A DNA stretch of 64,000 bases from Planctomycetota bacterium. Its GTDB lineage: Bacteria > Planctomycetota > Planctomycetia > Planctomycetales > Planctomycetaceae. The translations under genes and the position numbers were made by a program. The notes below the pieces were generated by a model. It searched no databases, was not told the origin of the DNA, and saw only the letters and a program-made list of their open reading frames with translations. Below are positions 7,043 through 16,944 of the stretch, piece after piece. The stretch's first letter is position 1; each line of letters starts with the position of its first letter. Location of the stretch: the NCBI GenBank assembly GCA_003388505.1, contig QQVO01000015.1:257501-321500 (forward strand), given 5' to 3'.

Positions 7043-9769
7043 TCAGTCGTCCGATTTTTTCTTCTTCGCCGACTTCTTCCTGGTCTTTTTGGCCGCCGAC
7101 GCCTTGGACTTTTTCTTTCCCGCCTTCTTCTTGGCGGACTTCTTTTTCGTTGCCTTCTTCTTGGTCGCCTTCTTGCCGCCCCCCTTCCTGGCGGCTTTTT
7201 CCTCGATCCATTCCAGCGCCTGTTCGAGGGTGACCGTGTCCGGATCGACGTCCTTCGGGACCGACGCAAGCCGCTTCCCTTTCTCACCATGCCGGACGTA
7301 CGGTCCGTAGCGGCCTTCGTACAGGCCGACCGGCTGCTCATCTTCGGGATGTTTGCCCAGCACCTTCAGCGGCGGCGTCGGGCCCCTGCTCTTGCTCTTC
7401 GCCAGCATTTCGAGGGCGGCCGGCATGTCGACGGTCAGCACGTCCACAGTTCGCCCGTCCGAGGTCGTAAACGTGCCGGTTTTGCGGTCGAAGTTGCCGT
7501 ACTTCTTGTCGTGCAGCACATACGGGCCGAACCGGCCGATGCCGACGTTGACCACCTTTTCCGTCTCCGGGTGATGCCCGATCCGCCGCGGCAATTGCAG
7601 CAACTGGATCGCCGTCTCGAGGTCGATCTCCGTCGGCTCGTAGTTCGGCGGGATGGAGACCCGCTTCGGCTTGGGCATCTCCTCGGTCACGTCGCCCAAT
7701 TGCAGGTAGGGGCCGAACGGTCCGCTGAGGATGTACACCGGCAGCCCTTCCTCGGGATGCATGCCAAGCGCTTTAGGCCCCTGCTTCTTGAGTTCGATCA
7801 GTTTCTCGGCCAGTTCGTTGTTCACGTCGGCCGGAGCGATGTCGTCCGGGAGCGACGCCGTCACCGTGTCGCCATTCTGATGTTTTTCGAGATAGGGGCC
7901 GTAGCGACCGACGCGCACGTCCGATTCCAGCCCATCGAGGTGGAGCGTGCACGCCTTGCGGGCGTCGATCTGTTCTTCCTGCGTCTTGACCTGGACTTCG
8001 AGTCCGTCGTCGCCGCTGTAGAACCGGTGCAGGTAGGGACGCCGGTCGGCCTGCCCGTTGGAAATGTCGTCCAGCGACTGTTCCATCTGGGCGGTGAACT
8101 GGAAGTCCACCAGATTCGGGAAACGTTCTTCCAGCAGCCGCGTGACGGCCAGTGCCGTAAACGTCGGGATCAACTGGCTGCCCGACTTCCGCGCGTAACC
8201 CCGGTCCTGAATCGTCCCGATAATGCTGGCGTAGGTGCTCGGCCGGCCGATTCCCTCCGACTCCAGCTTACGGACGAGCGAGGCTTCGGTATATCGCGCC
8301 GGGGGCTTCGTTTCGTGGCCGACCGCTTCGAGTTCCAGACACTTCAGCGTGTCCCCTTCCGCCAGTTCCGGGAGGGAGGCCTCTTCTTCCTCGTGCACCG
8401 CGTCCGGGTCGTCACTCCCTTCGACATAGGCGCGGAAGAATCCCGGAAACTCGACATGCCGGCCGACCGCGCGAAACTCCGCGTCAGCCGCGGTAATGGT
8501 CACCGTGTCGAAGCGCAGGCGGGCTTCCGGCATCTGTGTCGCCATCGTCCGCTTCCAGATCATGTCGTACAGCTTGAGTTCCCCGCCCGAGAGTCCGATT
8601 TCGGACCCGGTCTTCATCTCTTCGCCGGCCGGCCGGATCGCCTCGTGAGCTTCCTGCGCGTTTTTCGTCTTCCCGGTGTACTGCCGCGGCGACTCCAGCA
8701 TGTAGGCGTCGCCGTAGTCCTGCTGAATCCGCGCCCGCGTGGCGTTGAGCGCCTCGGCCGAGAGCGTGACGCTGTCGGTTCGCATATAGGTGATGTGGCC
8801 GTCTTCGTAGAGCCGCTGGGCAGTCTGCATTGCCTGCCGGGCCGACATCCCCAGCTTGCGGTTCGCCTCCTGCTGCAGGGTCGACGTGATGAATGGCGCG
8901 GCGGGGCGGCGCATCTGCTCGCGATGCTCGATCGACGTCACAGTCCACTCGGCGTCCTGGAGCCGGTCGTGCAGGGAACGGGCGTCCTCCTCGGAGAGCA
9001 GCAGGACGTCGGCGCCTTCCTTGATGCGGCCGGTGTTCTCATCGAAGTCCTTTCCGGCAGCCACTTTCCGACCGCCGACGGTCGTCAGGGCGGCATCGAA
9101 CGATTCCTCTTTGAGCGTCGCCAGCCGGGCGTCGAGATCCCAGTAGGTGCCGCTTCGGAACGCCAGCCGCTCGAGTTCCCGCTGGACGAGAATCCGTACG
9201 GCGACCGACTGCACCCGCCCGGCGGAGAGGCCGCGTGCGATCTTCTTCCACAGCAGCGGACTCAGCGTATACCCATACAGCCGGTCCAGCACGCGCCGCG
9301 TCTCCTGAGCCGCGACGAGGTTCTCGTCGACGTCCCGCGTGTTCTCGAGCGCTTCCTGAATGGCCTTGCGGGTGATCTCAGAGAAGACCATCCGTTTGAC
9401 GGGAACTTTCGGGTCGAGCAACTGCGCGAGATGCCAGCCGATGCTCTCCCCTTCCCGGTCTTCGTCGGTCGCGAGAATCAACTCGTCAGCGTTCTTCAGC
9501 AGCGACTTGAGTTCCTTGACGATCTTCTTCTTTTCCGGAGGAACGATGTACAGCGGCTGGAAGTCGTCCTCGACGTTCACGCCGAGATTGCTCCACGGCT
9601 CCTTCTTGAACTCGGCGGGGATCTCGGCCGCCTTGGCCGGCAGGTCGCGGACGTGCCCCATGCTGGCGCGCACCTCGTAGTCGCTGCCGAGAAACCCGCC
9701 GATCTTCTTCGCCTTGGCGGGCGACTCGACGATCACGAGTCCCTTCTTGTTTTTCTTTGCAGCGGCCAC
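7043..9769 (-). CDS. topA: DNA topoisomerase I (type IA)
   Basis: The 908-residue enzyme relaxes negative supercoils. The TOPRIM domain opens with LVIVESPAKAKKI and contains the acidic TDEDREGE box (about 101-108). The active-site tyrosine is Tyr328 in HITYMRTDS. The C-terminus has no zinc-finger cysteines; instead there are about four copies of the topoisomerase C-terminal repeat (GRYGPYLEK, GPFGPYLQL, GRFGPYVLH, GRYGPYVRH). A Lys-rich tail of roughly 60 residues follows, built from KKATKKKSAKKK-like units and likely to bind DNA non-specifically. The start is a GTG with GAGG seven bases upstream. Confidence 0.97.
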   Translation of the reverse strand: MAAAKKNKKGLVIVESPAKAKKIGGFLGSDYEVRASMGHVRDLPAKAAEIPAEFKKEPWSNLGVNVEDDFQPLYIVPPEKKKIVKELKSLLKNADELILATDEDREGESIGWHLAQLLDPKVPVKRMVFSEITRKAIQEALENTRDVDENLVAAQETRRVLDRLYGYTLSPLLWKKIARGLSAGRVQSVAVRILVQRELERLAFRSGTYWDLDARLATLKEESFDAALTTVGGRKVAAGKDFDENTGRIKEGADVLLLSEEDARSLHDRLQDAEWTVTSIEHREQMRRPAAPFITSTLQQEANRKLGMSARQAMQTAQRLYEDGHITYMRTDSVTLSAEALNATRARIQQDYGDAYMLESPRQYTGKTKNAQEAHEAIRPAGEEMKTGSEIGLSGGELKLYDMIWKRTMATQMPEARLRFDTVTITAADAEFRAVGRHVEFPGFFRAYVEGSDDPDAVHEEEEASLPELAEGDTLKCLELEAVGHETKPPARYTEASLVRKLESEGIGRPSTYASIIGTIQDRGYARKSGSQLIPTFTALAVTRLLEERFPNLVDFQFTAQMEQSLDDISNGQADRRPYLHRFYSGDDGLEVQVKTQEEQIDARKACTLHLDGLESDVRVGRYGPYLEKHQNGDTVTASLPDDIAPADVNNELAEKLIELKKQGPKALGMHPEEGLPVYILSGPFGPYLQLGDVTEEMPKPKRVSIPPNYEPTEIDLETAIQLLQLPRRIGHHPETEKVVNVGIGRFGPYVLHDKKYGNFDRKTGTFTTSDGRTVDVLTVDMPAALEMLAKSKSRGPTPPLKVLGKHPEDEQPVGLYEGRYGPYVRHGEKGKRLASVPKDVDPDTVTLEQALEWIEEKAARKGGGKKATKKKATKKKSAKKKAGKKKSKASAAKKTRKKSAKKKKSDD

Positions 9770-9797
9770 GGGATTGCCTCAGGGGTCACAGCGCCTC

Positions 9798-9836
9798 AAA
9801 CGGCGCTTCTTCGATGCGCCGTTTACAGCGCCGTTT
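9798..9836 (-). promoter_or_regulatory. Repeat/hairpin element in the topA leader
   Basis: Just upstream of topA, AAACGGCGC (9798-9806) and GCGCCGTTT (9816-9824) form a perfect nine-base stem with a nine-base loop. The same GCGCCGTTT occurs again at 9828-9836, so two mutually exclusive hairpins are possible. It may be a leader structure or a tandem operator for topA. This is inferred from symmetry only. Confidence 0.4.
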
Positions 9837-10063
9837 GGTCGCATTCCGGTTGAGCTTGTCGGTATTTCGGACGCAACTACAATGCCGACGGGCGTCCGGC
9901 TGTTGCGGATGGCATAGAGCATGGCTCAGCCGGTTGTCAAGATAGACGCCGCACAGCGCGACGCCTGTTCGCAATTCGCTTGCTCCCAAAGACGGCTGAG
10001 TCGCCGCGTCGTGCCCGTCCTCTCGGAAGCAACGTGAACGGGCCGGCGAAACAGATCACGACG

Positions 10064-10167
10064 AGAGCAAATTGCTCTACCATGTGTCCGCGACGAACGG
10101 TTTTCGGACTGTCGAGCCCGGGATTCCGCGAGACAGATCCCCAACACTGATTCGCAAAGCGCTCTAA
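10064..10167 (+). repeat. About 104-bp MITE-like repeat, copy A
   Basis: The element opens with the palindrome AGAGCAAATTGCTCT and closes with GCAAAGCGCTCTA. Its ends are partly inverted: AGAGCAAATTGC against AGAGCGCTTTGC read from the other end. A second copy at 24178-24281 is about 85 percent identical over its length with no gaps. It has no coding potential. It sits in the 411-base spacer between divergent topA and the PpiD-like gene, ending 13 bases before the latter's start codon. A small non-autonomous mobile element is the likeliest identity. Confidence 0.7.
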
Positions 10168-10180
10168 CAAAGGTCCACGG

Positions 10181-12841
10181 ATGAAGTCTCCCTTTGCCAT
10201 TTTTCGCGACAATCAGAAGGTGCTGATGGTCGTCCTGGTCGGTCTGTCGATGATCGGCTTCGTCTTTCTCGGCGCCATCAACGATCCGACGAACATTCCC
10301 ACCGCTTTGATCTTCATCACGATCATCGCCGTGGCGGGAGGCGCGGCCTGGATCCTCGGGATGCCGCAGAAGCGGTCCGCCGAGTACGGAATCTGGGGCG
10401 TAGTCTTCGGAGTCGCCATTGCGATCCTCGTCACCCGCACCGGAGGCCCCGCGCAAGCCATGACGGCCCAGGGAGGCGACGTCTCCGTCGAGGAACTTGT
10501 CAGCTTGCGACAGAAACGCGATCTGGCCAATCAGTTCGTCGCCCACGTGCTACAGGCGACTCAGGCTGACAATCCCGATGACATGTTCCCGCAGCAGACG
10601 ATGATGCAGAAACAGCGGCAGTACATGCTCGGTTTCAACCTGCCGCCCGATCGCGATGTCCTGACGACCGAACTCCTCTACCGCGAAGCCGAGGAAATGG
10701 GACTTGAGGCCAATGAGGCCACGGTCACCGAGTACCTGAACCAGATCAGTGACGGCAAGCTCTCCCAGGAGAAGCTCAAGGAGATCTGTGGAGAGCTGAA
10801 AATCAGTGTCTCACAGCTCTACGAAATCCTGGAGCGCGAACTCCAGGCCCGGATGGCGGCCGAACTCCTCTACGACTACGCCTTCGACGAGATCTACCGC
10901 ATCTCCCCCACGCTCCCTCCGGAGCAGTACTGGGACTTCTACCGCAAGCTCTACGTCCGGCAGAAAGTCGCCGCCGCAGCGATTCCCGTCGAAAACTTCA
11001 TCGACGAGGACGCCGAACCGCCGGAGTCCGAGTTGCAGGAACTGTTCGCCGCACACGCCGCCAACTTTCCGAATCGCACCGCCGAAGGTCTGCCCGCTCC
11101 CGGCGATCCCGGGTTCCGCCAGCCGCGCCGCGTACGCATCGGTTTCCTCGAAGCGGTTTTTGAAGAGGCGAAGGAGACCATTGAACCGGTCACCGAAGAA
11201 GAGGTCCGCGAACGGTATCAGGCGGAATACGTCCGCCCGGCTGAAGAGGCCGCCCAGCGCGCTGCCGAGGAGGCCGAGGAAGAGGCCGCCGCCGAAGAAG
11301 CGGCAGACGGGCCGGAATTGCCCGGCGACGATCGGCCTGCTGACGAAGAGCGCGCTGGCGAAGAGCCCGCTGACAACGAGTCCGAGGGAGATGCGTCCGC
11401 TCCCGAAACCGAATCCAGTCCGGAGTCGGAGGCGGAGCCCGAAGCGGCAGAGCCGGAAACTTCGGAGAACGATACGTCCAGCTTGCCGATCCCCTCGGGC
11501 TCAGCGACCCAACTGACGTCCCTCGAAACGGAATCGCCCGCCATCGAGCAGTCCGGCGAAGAACCACCGGCCGACCCCGGCCCCGCGAAGCAGGACGACG
11601 TCACCGAAACCGAGACTGACGAGCCAGCCGATCCTGCGGCGGATGCCGAAGCGGCAGAGAACGAGAACGACTCGGAACCAGAGTCGGAATCAGACCCCGA
11701 ACCGGCGTCCGAAGGCGACAACGCCCAGTCCGACGACGCAACCGGCACTCCGGAATCAACCGATCCAGCCGTGCCGTCCTCCGACGTTCCGCTGCTCGAT
11801 GAACTCCTCAAAGAAGAGATCCGCAACAAGATCGAAAACGAACGGACGCGCGAGAAGCTGCGCGAGAAAATGGCCGAAGCCGCGCGATGGCTCGAGTCGA
11901 ACATCGGGGAAGCCATCTTCGCTCCCGAGGAGAGCGAAGAGCACATGTCGGATGAGCGGGCGGCCGAACTCATCCGCGACTACGCCCAGGAGCACAACCT
12001 GCATTACGGAGAAACGGAACTGCTCTCCTTCACCGAGTTGATGGAGTCGGAAGAGTACCCCGTCGGCCAAGCAATGACCGTCGTCCCGGCCGGCGCACGG
12101 CCCGAAACCGTCCCCAACGCCGTCTTCAACACCGGTAAGGAGGATCGCTACCGCCCCGTCACCGCGGAGGAGCCGGTGTTTTCCAGTTGGTTCGTGTTCT
12201 GGAAACTCGAAGACAAGGACGACTACGTTCCGGAATCCATGAACGACGAGCGCGTCCGCGAGCAGGTGGTGGAGGCATGGCGCGAACTCCAGGCCCGGCC
12301 GCGGGCCCAGGCCCGTGCCGAAGAACTGGCCGAACTGGTCCGCAACGGGGACGCCCCGATGGACGAAGTCTTCGGCGAGATCACGATCACCGGCGAGGAA
12401 GACAGCCTGCTGCTGCAAGTGACCGAAACCGGAGACTTCACATGGCTCACCACCGGCAGCCTGGAACCGCAGTTGTACAGCCGCACCCCGCCCAGGCTGA
12501 TGTCGCCCGCCGGAATCGAATTGGGCGGCGAGGACTTCATGCAGGTCGTCTTCGACGAACTCGCGCCCGGGGAAGTCGGCGTCGCGCCGAACGCCGATCG
12601 TTCGATCTACTACATCGTCTCTCCCAAGGACCGGATTCCGGCGGCCGGCGAAGAGTTCGAAACGTTTCGGCAGAATTTTCTCAAGCAGCAGGTCTTTGAG
12701 AAGAACGATATGTTCGCGGGCATGGGATTCGACTCAATCTACCGGCAACTTGCCGTCATGAAGACCCAGGAGACCCGGTCCGATTACTGGGTCGACGACC
12801 TCTGGGAACGTCACGGCGCGGAGCAGTTCGTCGGCGGCTGA
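10181..12841 (+). CDS. PpiD/SurA-N-like membrane protein with long acidic insert
   Basis: The protein has 886 residues. Three hydrophobic segments come first (about 14-34, 41-60, 66-85). A helical segment resembling the chaperone part of SurA/PpiD follows (LLYREAEEMGLEANEATVTEYL, about 166-190). From about 346 to 536 there is a low-complexity stretch dominated by Glu, Asp, Ala, Pro and Ser, after which a helical region resumes (LLKEEIRNKIENERTREKLREKM). No convincing parvulin catalytic domain was recognised. It probably acts in folding or tethering exported proteins at the membrane. It precedes, on the same strand, the GldA/GldFG/DUF4340 genes. The exact function is unknown. Confidence 0.65.
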   Translation: MKSPFAIFRDNQKVLMVVLVGLSMIGFVFLGAINDPTNIPTALIFITIIAVAGGAAWILGMPQKRSAEYGIWGVVFGVAIAILVTRTGGPAQAMTAQGGDVSVEELVSLRQKRDLANQFVAHVLQATQADNPDDMFPQQTMMQKQRQYMLGFNLPPDRDVLTTELLYREAEEMGLEANEATVTEYLNQISDGKLSQEKLKEICGELKISVSQLYEILERELQARMAAELLYDYAFDEIYRISPTLPPEQYWDFYRKLYVRQKVAAAAIPVENFIDEDAEPPESELQELFAAHAANFPNRTAEGLPAPGDPGFRQPRRVRIGFLEAVFEEAKETIEPVTEEEVRERYQAEYVRPAEEAAQRAAEEAEEEAAAEEAADGPELPGDDRPADEERAGEEPADNESEGDASAPETESSPESEAEPEAAEPETSENDTSSLPIPSGSATQLTSLETESPAIEQSGEEPPADPGPAKQDDVTETETDEPADPAADAEAAENENDSEPESESDPEPASEGDNAQSDDATGTPESTDPAVPSSDVPLLDELLKEEIRNKIENERTREKLREKMAEAARWLESNIGEAIFAPEESEEHMSDERAAELIRDYAQEHNLHYGETELLSFTELMESEEYPVGQAMTVVPAGARPETVPNAVFNTGKEDRYRPVTAEEPVFSSWFVFWKLEDKDDYVPESMNDERVREQVVEAWRELQARPRAQARAEELAELVRNGDAPMDEVFGEITITGEEDSLLLQVTETGDFTWLTTGSLEPQLYSRTPPRLMSPAGIELGGEDFMQVVFDELAPGEVGVAPNADRSIYYIVSPKDRIPAAGEEFETFRQNFLKQQVFEKNDMFAGMGFDSIYRQLAVMKTQETRSDYWVDDLWERHGAEQFVGG

Positions 12842-13067
12842 GCGGTCCCCCTCAGCGCCTCCCGCAGGCTTCTGCGGCCCCCTTTCGACCTCTCTGCGCG
12901 CTCAGTCGCTCCCAATTCGGGGACTGGACAGAGCCCCGCCCGTTCGTAAAGATTGCGCATTCGTTCTCGAGGAAAATCGACGAACAGAGCGCGGCCGGAG
13001 CGGCCGGCCGATCTCCCGGCGCGGGGTTGTCTCCCGGTACGGGAATGTCGGCGGAACAGGTGGATTC

Positions 13068-13808
13068 ATGACGCAGGGCGAAAGCAACGGCCGGATGATC
13101 GAGGCCGAGGGTCTCAGCAAGTTCTACGGGTCATTCGCGGCGACGCGGGACGTCACGTTCTCGGTCCCGAAAGGCCAGGTCGCCGCCTTCCTCGGCCCCA
13201 ACGGCGCCGGGAAGTCGACAACCATGAAGCTCCTGACAGGGTTTCTCGCCCCCAGCGAAGGCGTGGCCCGCATCGGCGGTCACGACATGTCAGACGACCG
13301 GCTCGACGCCGCCGTTCTGATCGGCTACCTCCCCGAGAACGGCCCGCTCTATAACGAGATGACGCCCCAGTCGTTGCTGCGATACTTCGGCCAGGCCCGC
13401 GGCATGTCTCCCGGCCGCCTGCACGAACGTACCGAGTACGTCGCCGACAAGTGCTCGCTCGGCGACGTCTGGAACAAGCCGATCAGCAAACTCTCCCGTG
13501 GTTACCGGCAGCGCGTCGGCATGGCCCAGGCTCTGCTGCACGACCCGCAAGTCCTCATTCTCGATGAGCCGACCAGCGGACTCGATCCCAATCAGACCCA
13601 CGAAGTGCGGGAATTGATCCGGGGACTGGGGCAGACCAAGACCATTCTGCTCTCCACGCACATCCTCTCGGAGGTCAAAGCCGTCTGCAGCCGCGTGCTG
13701 CTCATCAACCAGGGACGGCTGATCCTCGACGGTTCGGTGGAAGACATGGAAGGGGCCGAGCACGATATGGAAGCCCATTTCCGCAAGCTCACCGCAAGCA
13801 AGAATTAG
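13068..13808 (+). CDS. ABC transporter ATP-binding protein, GldA-like
   Basis: The 246-residue ATPase has Walker A GPNGAGKST, Q-loop region YLPENGPLYNEM, the signature LSRGYRQRVG, Walker B VLILDEPTSGLD and the H-loop LLSTHIL. The signature carries Arg in place of Gln (LSRGY), as in the GldA/NatA/CcmA-like subfamily. It is followed on the same strand by the matching permease and a DUF4340 protein, a trio typical of the Gld-type exporter. The transported substrate is unknown, and gliding motility cannot be concluded from these genes alone. Confidence 0.93.
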   Translation: MTQGESNGRMIEAEGLSKFYGSFAATRDVTFSVPKGQVAAFLGPNGAGKSTTMKLLTGFLAPSEGVARIGGHDMSDDRLDAAVLIGYLPENGPLYNEMTPQSLLRYFGQARGMSPGRLHERTEYVADKCSLGDVWNKPISKLSRGYRQRVGMAQALLHDPQVLILDEPTSGLDPNQTHEVRELIRGLGQTKTILLSTHILSEVKAVCSRVLLINQGRLILDGSVEDMEGAEHDMEAHFRKLTASKN

Positions 13809-14014
13809 TGCTCTGTCAACGCGAGAGCGAAAATGCTGACTGACAGGGCGTCGCTGGCTCTGCCAGTGCGAAGCACCAACGACATCAAACTGACAAGCCG
13901 CCCCCGAAAGCCACCCACTTCATCGATACAAAATCGCAGAACCACCGGGGCGCTCGCGGGAGTCGCAAACGATCATCAGGCATCTTGAATCGCAGGCGGG
14001 ATAGAACGGAAACC

Positions 14015-16840
14015 ATGCTACGCAGCCACGTCATTCGGGCGGTCTTCAAACGCAACGTCGCCAGCTATTTCTCGGGCGTTCTGGGCTACCTGTTCATCGT
14101 CGTGTTCGTCGTCGCCGGCTCCCTGCTGGCGTTCCGGCCCGAGTTCTTTGCCACCAACCTGCCCAACCTCGACCAACTCACCGAGTGGTATCCCGTGCTG
14201 CTGGTGTTCATCGTCCCCGCCGTGACGATGACCGCTTGGGCCGACGAGCGCAAGCTCGGCACCGACGAACTCCTCTTCACCCTGCCCGCCACAGACCTCG
14301 AGATTCTCCTGGGCAAGTATCTGGCCGTGCTCGCCGTCTACTCGGCGGCACTCGCCTTCTCGCTCACACAGGCGCTCATCCTCGTCTACCTGGGCGACCC
14401 CGACGGCTGGCAGATCGCCACCACCTACCTCGGCTACTGGCTCGCCGGCGCCGCGCTGATCGGCGCGGGCCTGTTCGCCTCCGTGCTCACCAACAACGCC
14501 ACCGTGGCCTTCGTCCTGGGCGCGTTAATTTGCGCCATCCCCGTCGGACTCGAACTGATCCCCGGCCTCCCCGACTGGATTCGCGCGCTCACCATCAGCG
14601 CGCAACTCGAGGACTTTACGGTCGGCATGGTTCCAATCAGCGGCCTGATCTATTTCGTCTCGCTGGCCGGTTTCATGCTCTATCTCAACGTCGTCCTCAT
14701 CGGCCGCCGTCACTGGGGCACCGGCACATCCAGCGTCCCGCTGATCATCGACGTCGCCGTCTGGGCGTTGAGCCTGATTGCATTCGTCATCGTCGCCTGG
14801 AAATTCCGGGAGACCACGGCCTTCTTTGTGACCCTGTGCGTCTTCGCCGGCTGTACGCTCTATGCGTCGCTCGCCCTGCTCCTCGGCGCCTGGCCGGGAC
14901 GTCACTTCGCAGGACGCACCGTGGCGCTCGCGGCGGCGCTGATCAGCGTCAACTTCGTGGCGGCGCAGGCCGCCGGTCGCCTCGACTTGACGCAGGAAGA
15001 CCTGTTCACGCTGTCTGACACGACCCACGAAGTTCTGGAGAAGGTCGACAGCGAAACGCCCGTGACCATCCTGGCCTACCTCAGCCCCGATGTCCCCGAC
15101 GAATACGCCGACGTCCACCGCCGCCTCACCGGCCTGCTGCGGCAGATCGATGACGAAGGGGGCGCCGCCATCCAGGTGCAGATCAACCTGGTCGACCCCA
15201 CCAGCGAAGAGGCCGACATCGCCGAGCAGGCCGGTATCGAAAGCCGGCAGGTGCAATCCGAGCGCGGCGGCAAAATCAGCGTCGAAGAAATCCTGATGGG
15301 GGCCGTCATCCAGGGCCCCTACTCGGAAGTGGTCGTCCCGTTCTTCGACCTCGGCACCCCCCTTGAGTATGAACTCACGCGCTCGATCGGCACGGTGATC
15401 GACGCCGAGAGACTGAAGATCGGCATTCTGACGACCGACGCCAAACTCTCAGGCGGCCTGAACATGCACTCCTTCCGCCAGGATCCGGAATGGCGGATTG
15501 TGCAGGAACTCAAGAAGCAATACGACGTCGTTGAAGTTCTTCCGGATCATCCCATTGATGAAGACGTCGCCGTTCTCGTCGCGGTCTCGCCTTCCTCGCT
15601 GACGGAGCCGCAGATGCAGAACTTTGTGGCCTACGTCAAGTCGGGCGAGCCGGTGTTGATCTTCGATGATCCGCTGCCGACGGTGAACTTTTCCCTGGCC
15701 GCCTTGCAGCCCAAGCCTCCCCAGGGAGGCGGCATGATGGGCATGCAGCAGCCGTCCGAGCCGAAAGCGGAAGGCGGTCGTCTCGTCTCTCTGATGGCGG
15801 CCCTCGGAACCGCGTGGGAAAAGCATCAGCCAGGCGATGCGGACGACACGCCCGGTGAGGAATTCGTCGTCTTCGACGAGTACAACCCCCACGTCGAGTT
15901 CGAGGAAGTCTGGCAGCCCGAAATCCTCTTCATCACGCCCAAGAGCGGCACCCGCACGGCCTTCAATCCCGACCACGTCGTCACGTCCGGGCTGCAGGAG
16001 ATCGTCTCAATATTCTCCGGGACGATTCGCCCGCGCGACAACGAGGATCTTGAGTTTACGCCGCTGTTGCGGACCGGCGCTGAGTCATCGGGATTGCTCG
16101 ACTGGAGCGATCTGGTCGAACCGAGCTTTTTCGGCGGAATCTCGTTGAATCAGAATCCACGGCGCGTGCGCGACGAGTTTGCCCACGTCATTGCCGCCGA
16201 GATCAAGTCGAAGGAAGACGCCGATTCGGACATCCACGTGATTTTCGTGGCCGATGTCGACATCGTCTCCGACCAGATGTTCAACCTCGTCGAACGACAG
16301 TTTCTCGACGTCACGTTCGACAACGTCACGTTCGTCCTCAACGCCATCGACTATCTCGCCGGCAACAACGAATACCTCGCGCTCCGCAAGCGGCGGCCCA
16401 AGCTCCGCACGCTTGAGAGAATCGACCGCGAAAAGGACGTCTTCAAAGAGCAGCTCAATGAAAAAATCGAGCAGGCCGAGGCAGAAGCCCAGGAGCGGCT
16501 CGACCAGGCCCAGAAACGCCTGGACGATGCGGTCAAGGAGATCGAAGAGGATGAGTCGCTCGATCCCAGGGCGAAGGAACAACTGATTCGGATCGAACAG
16601 CAGCGCGCGCAGCGACGCTTCGACGAAGAACAGCGCGAGATCGAACAGCAGAAAACAGCCGAGATCAAACGGGAACGAGACGCGGCCGATCGGAACATGA
16701 GGAAGATCGAGCGGAACGCCTGGCTGGCGGGCGTTTTGTTGCCGCCGATCCCCGCGCTGATTCTGATGGCGATCGTCCTCAGCATCCGCCTCATGAACGA
16801 AACGGTCGGCGTGTCCCCCGACAGGCTGGTCCAGAGATAA
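14015..16840 (+). CDS. GldF-GldG-type fused ABC permease and substrate-domain protein
   Basis: About 941 residues. The N-terminal third has six to eight hydrophobic helices of an ABC-2 permease (VLGYLFIVVFVVAGSLLAF, LLVFIVPAVTMTAWADE with the usual TMxxWADE-like element, and later helices to about 320). The middle is a GldG-like extracytoplasmic domain (LTQEDLFTLSDTTHEVLEKV, PVTILAYLS, KIGILTTDA). Near the C-terminus lies a coiled coil of about 90 residues rich in Glu, Gln, Arg and Lys, then a final membrane helix. The ATG at 14015 is preferred to a TTG at 13985. It pairs with the preceding ATPase. Confidence 0.88.
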   Translation: MLRSHVIRAVFKRNVASYFSGVLGYLFIVVFVVAGSLLAFRPEFFATNLPNLDQLTEWYPVLLVFIVPAVTMTAWADERKLGTDELLFTLPATDLEILLGKYLAVLAVYSAALAFSLTQALILVYLGDPDGWQIATTYLGYWLAGAALIGAGLFASVLTNNATVAFVLGALICAIPVGLELIPGLPDWIRALTISAQLEDFTVGMVPISGLIYFVSLAGFMLYLNVVLIGRRHWGTGTSSVPLIIDVAVWALSLIAFVIVAWKFRETTAFFVTLCVFAGCTLYASLALLLGAWPGRHFAGRTVALAAALISVNFVAAQAAGRLDLTQEDLFTLSDTTHEVLEKVDSETPVTILAYLSPDVPDEYADVHRRLTGLLRQIDDEGGAAIQVQINLVDPTSEEADIAEQAGIESRQVQSERGGKISVEEILMGAVIQGPYSEVVVPFFDLGTPLEYELTRSIGTVIDAERLKIGILTTDAKLSGGLNMHSFRQDPEWRIVQELKKQYDVVEVLPDHPIDEDVAVLVAVSPSSLTEPQMQNFVAYVKSGEPVLIFDDPLPTVNFSLAALQPKPPQGGGMMGMQQPSEPKAEGGRLVSLMAALGTAWEKHQPGDADDTPGEEFVVFDEYNPHVEFEEVWQPEILFITPKSGTRTAFNPDHVVTSGLQEIVSIFSGTIRPRDNEDLEFTPLLRTGAESSGLLDWSDLVEPSFFGGISLNQNPRRVRDEFAHVIAAEIKSKEDADSDIHVIFVADVDIVSDQMFNLVERQFLDVTFDNVTFVLNAIDYLAGNNEYLALRKRRPKLRTLERIDREKDVFKEQLNEKIEQAEAEAQERLDQAQKRLDDAVKEIEEDESLDPRAKEQLIRIEQQRAQRRFDEEQREIEQQKTAEIKRERDAADRNMRKIERNAWLAGVLLPPIPALILMAIVLSIRLMNETVGVSPDRLVQR

Positions 16841-16944
16841 TCGACTCGGGTGGCCGGCGCTGGACCGAGCCCGGCGCAGGCAGCCCCGGAGATCCGCCCG
16901 AACCCAACTGCAGAACACACACCACACCGGTGAGGAGTGACGCG

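Noticed and set aside
7289-9853. An 854-codon plus-strand open frame
   Set aside because: It is the antisense of topA; its residues mirror topA codon bias and show no family features.
14185-15018. A 277-codon frame inside the GldFG permease gene
   Set aside because: It is an Arg-rich out-of-frame shadow of a clearly recognisable membrane protein.
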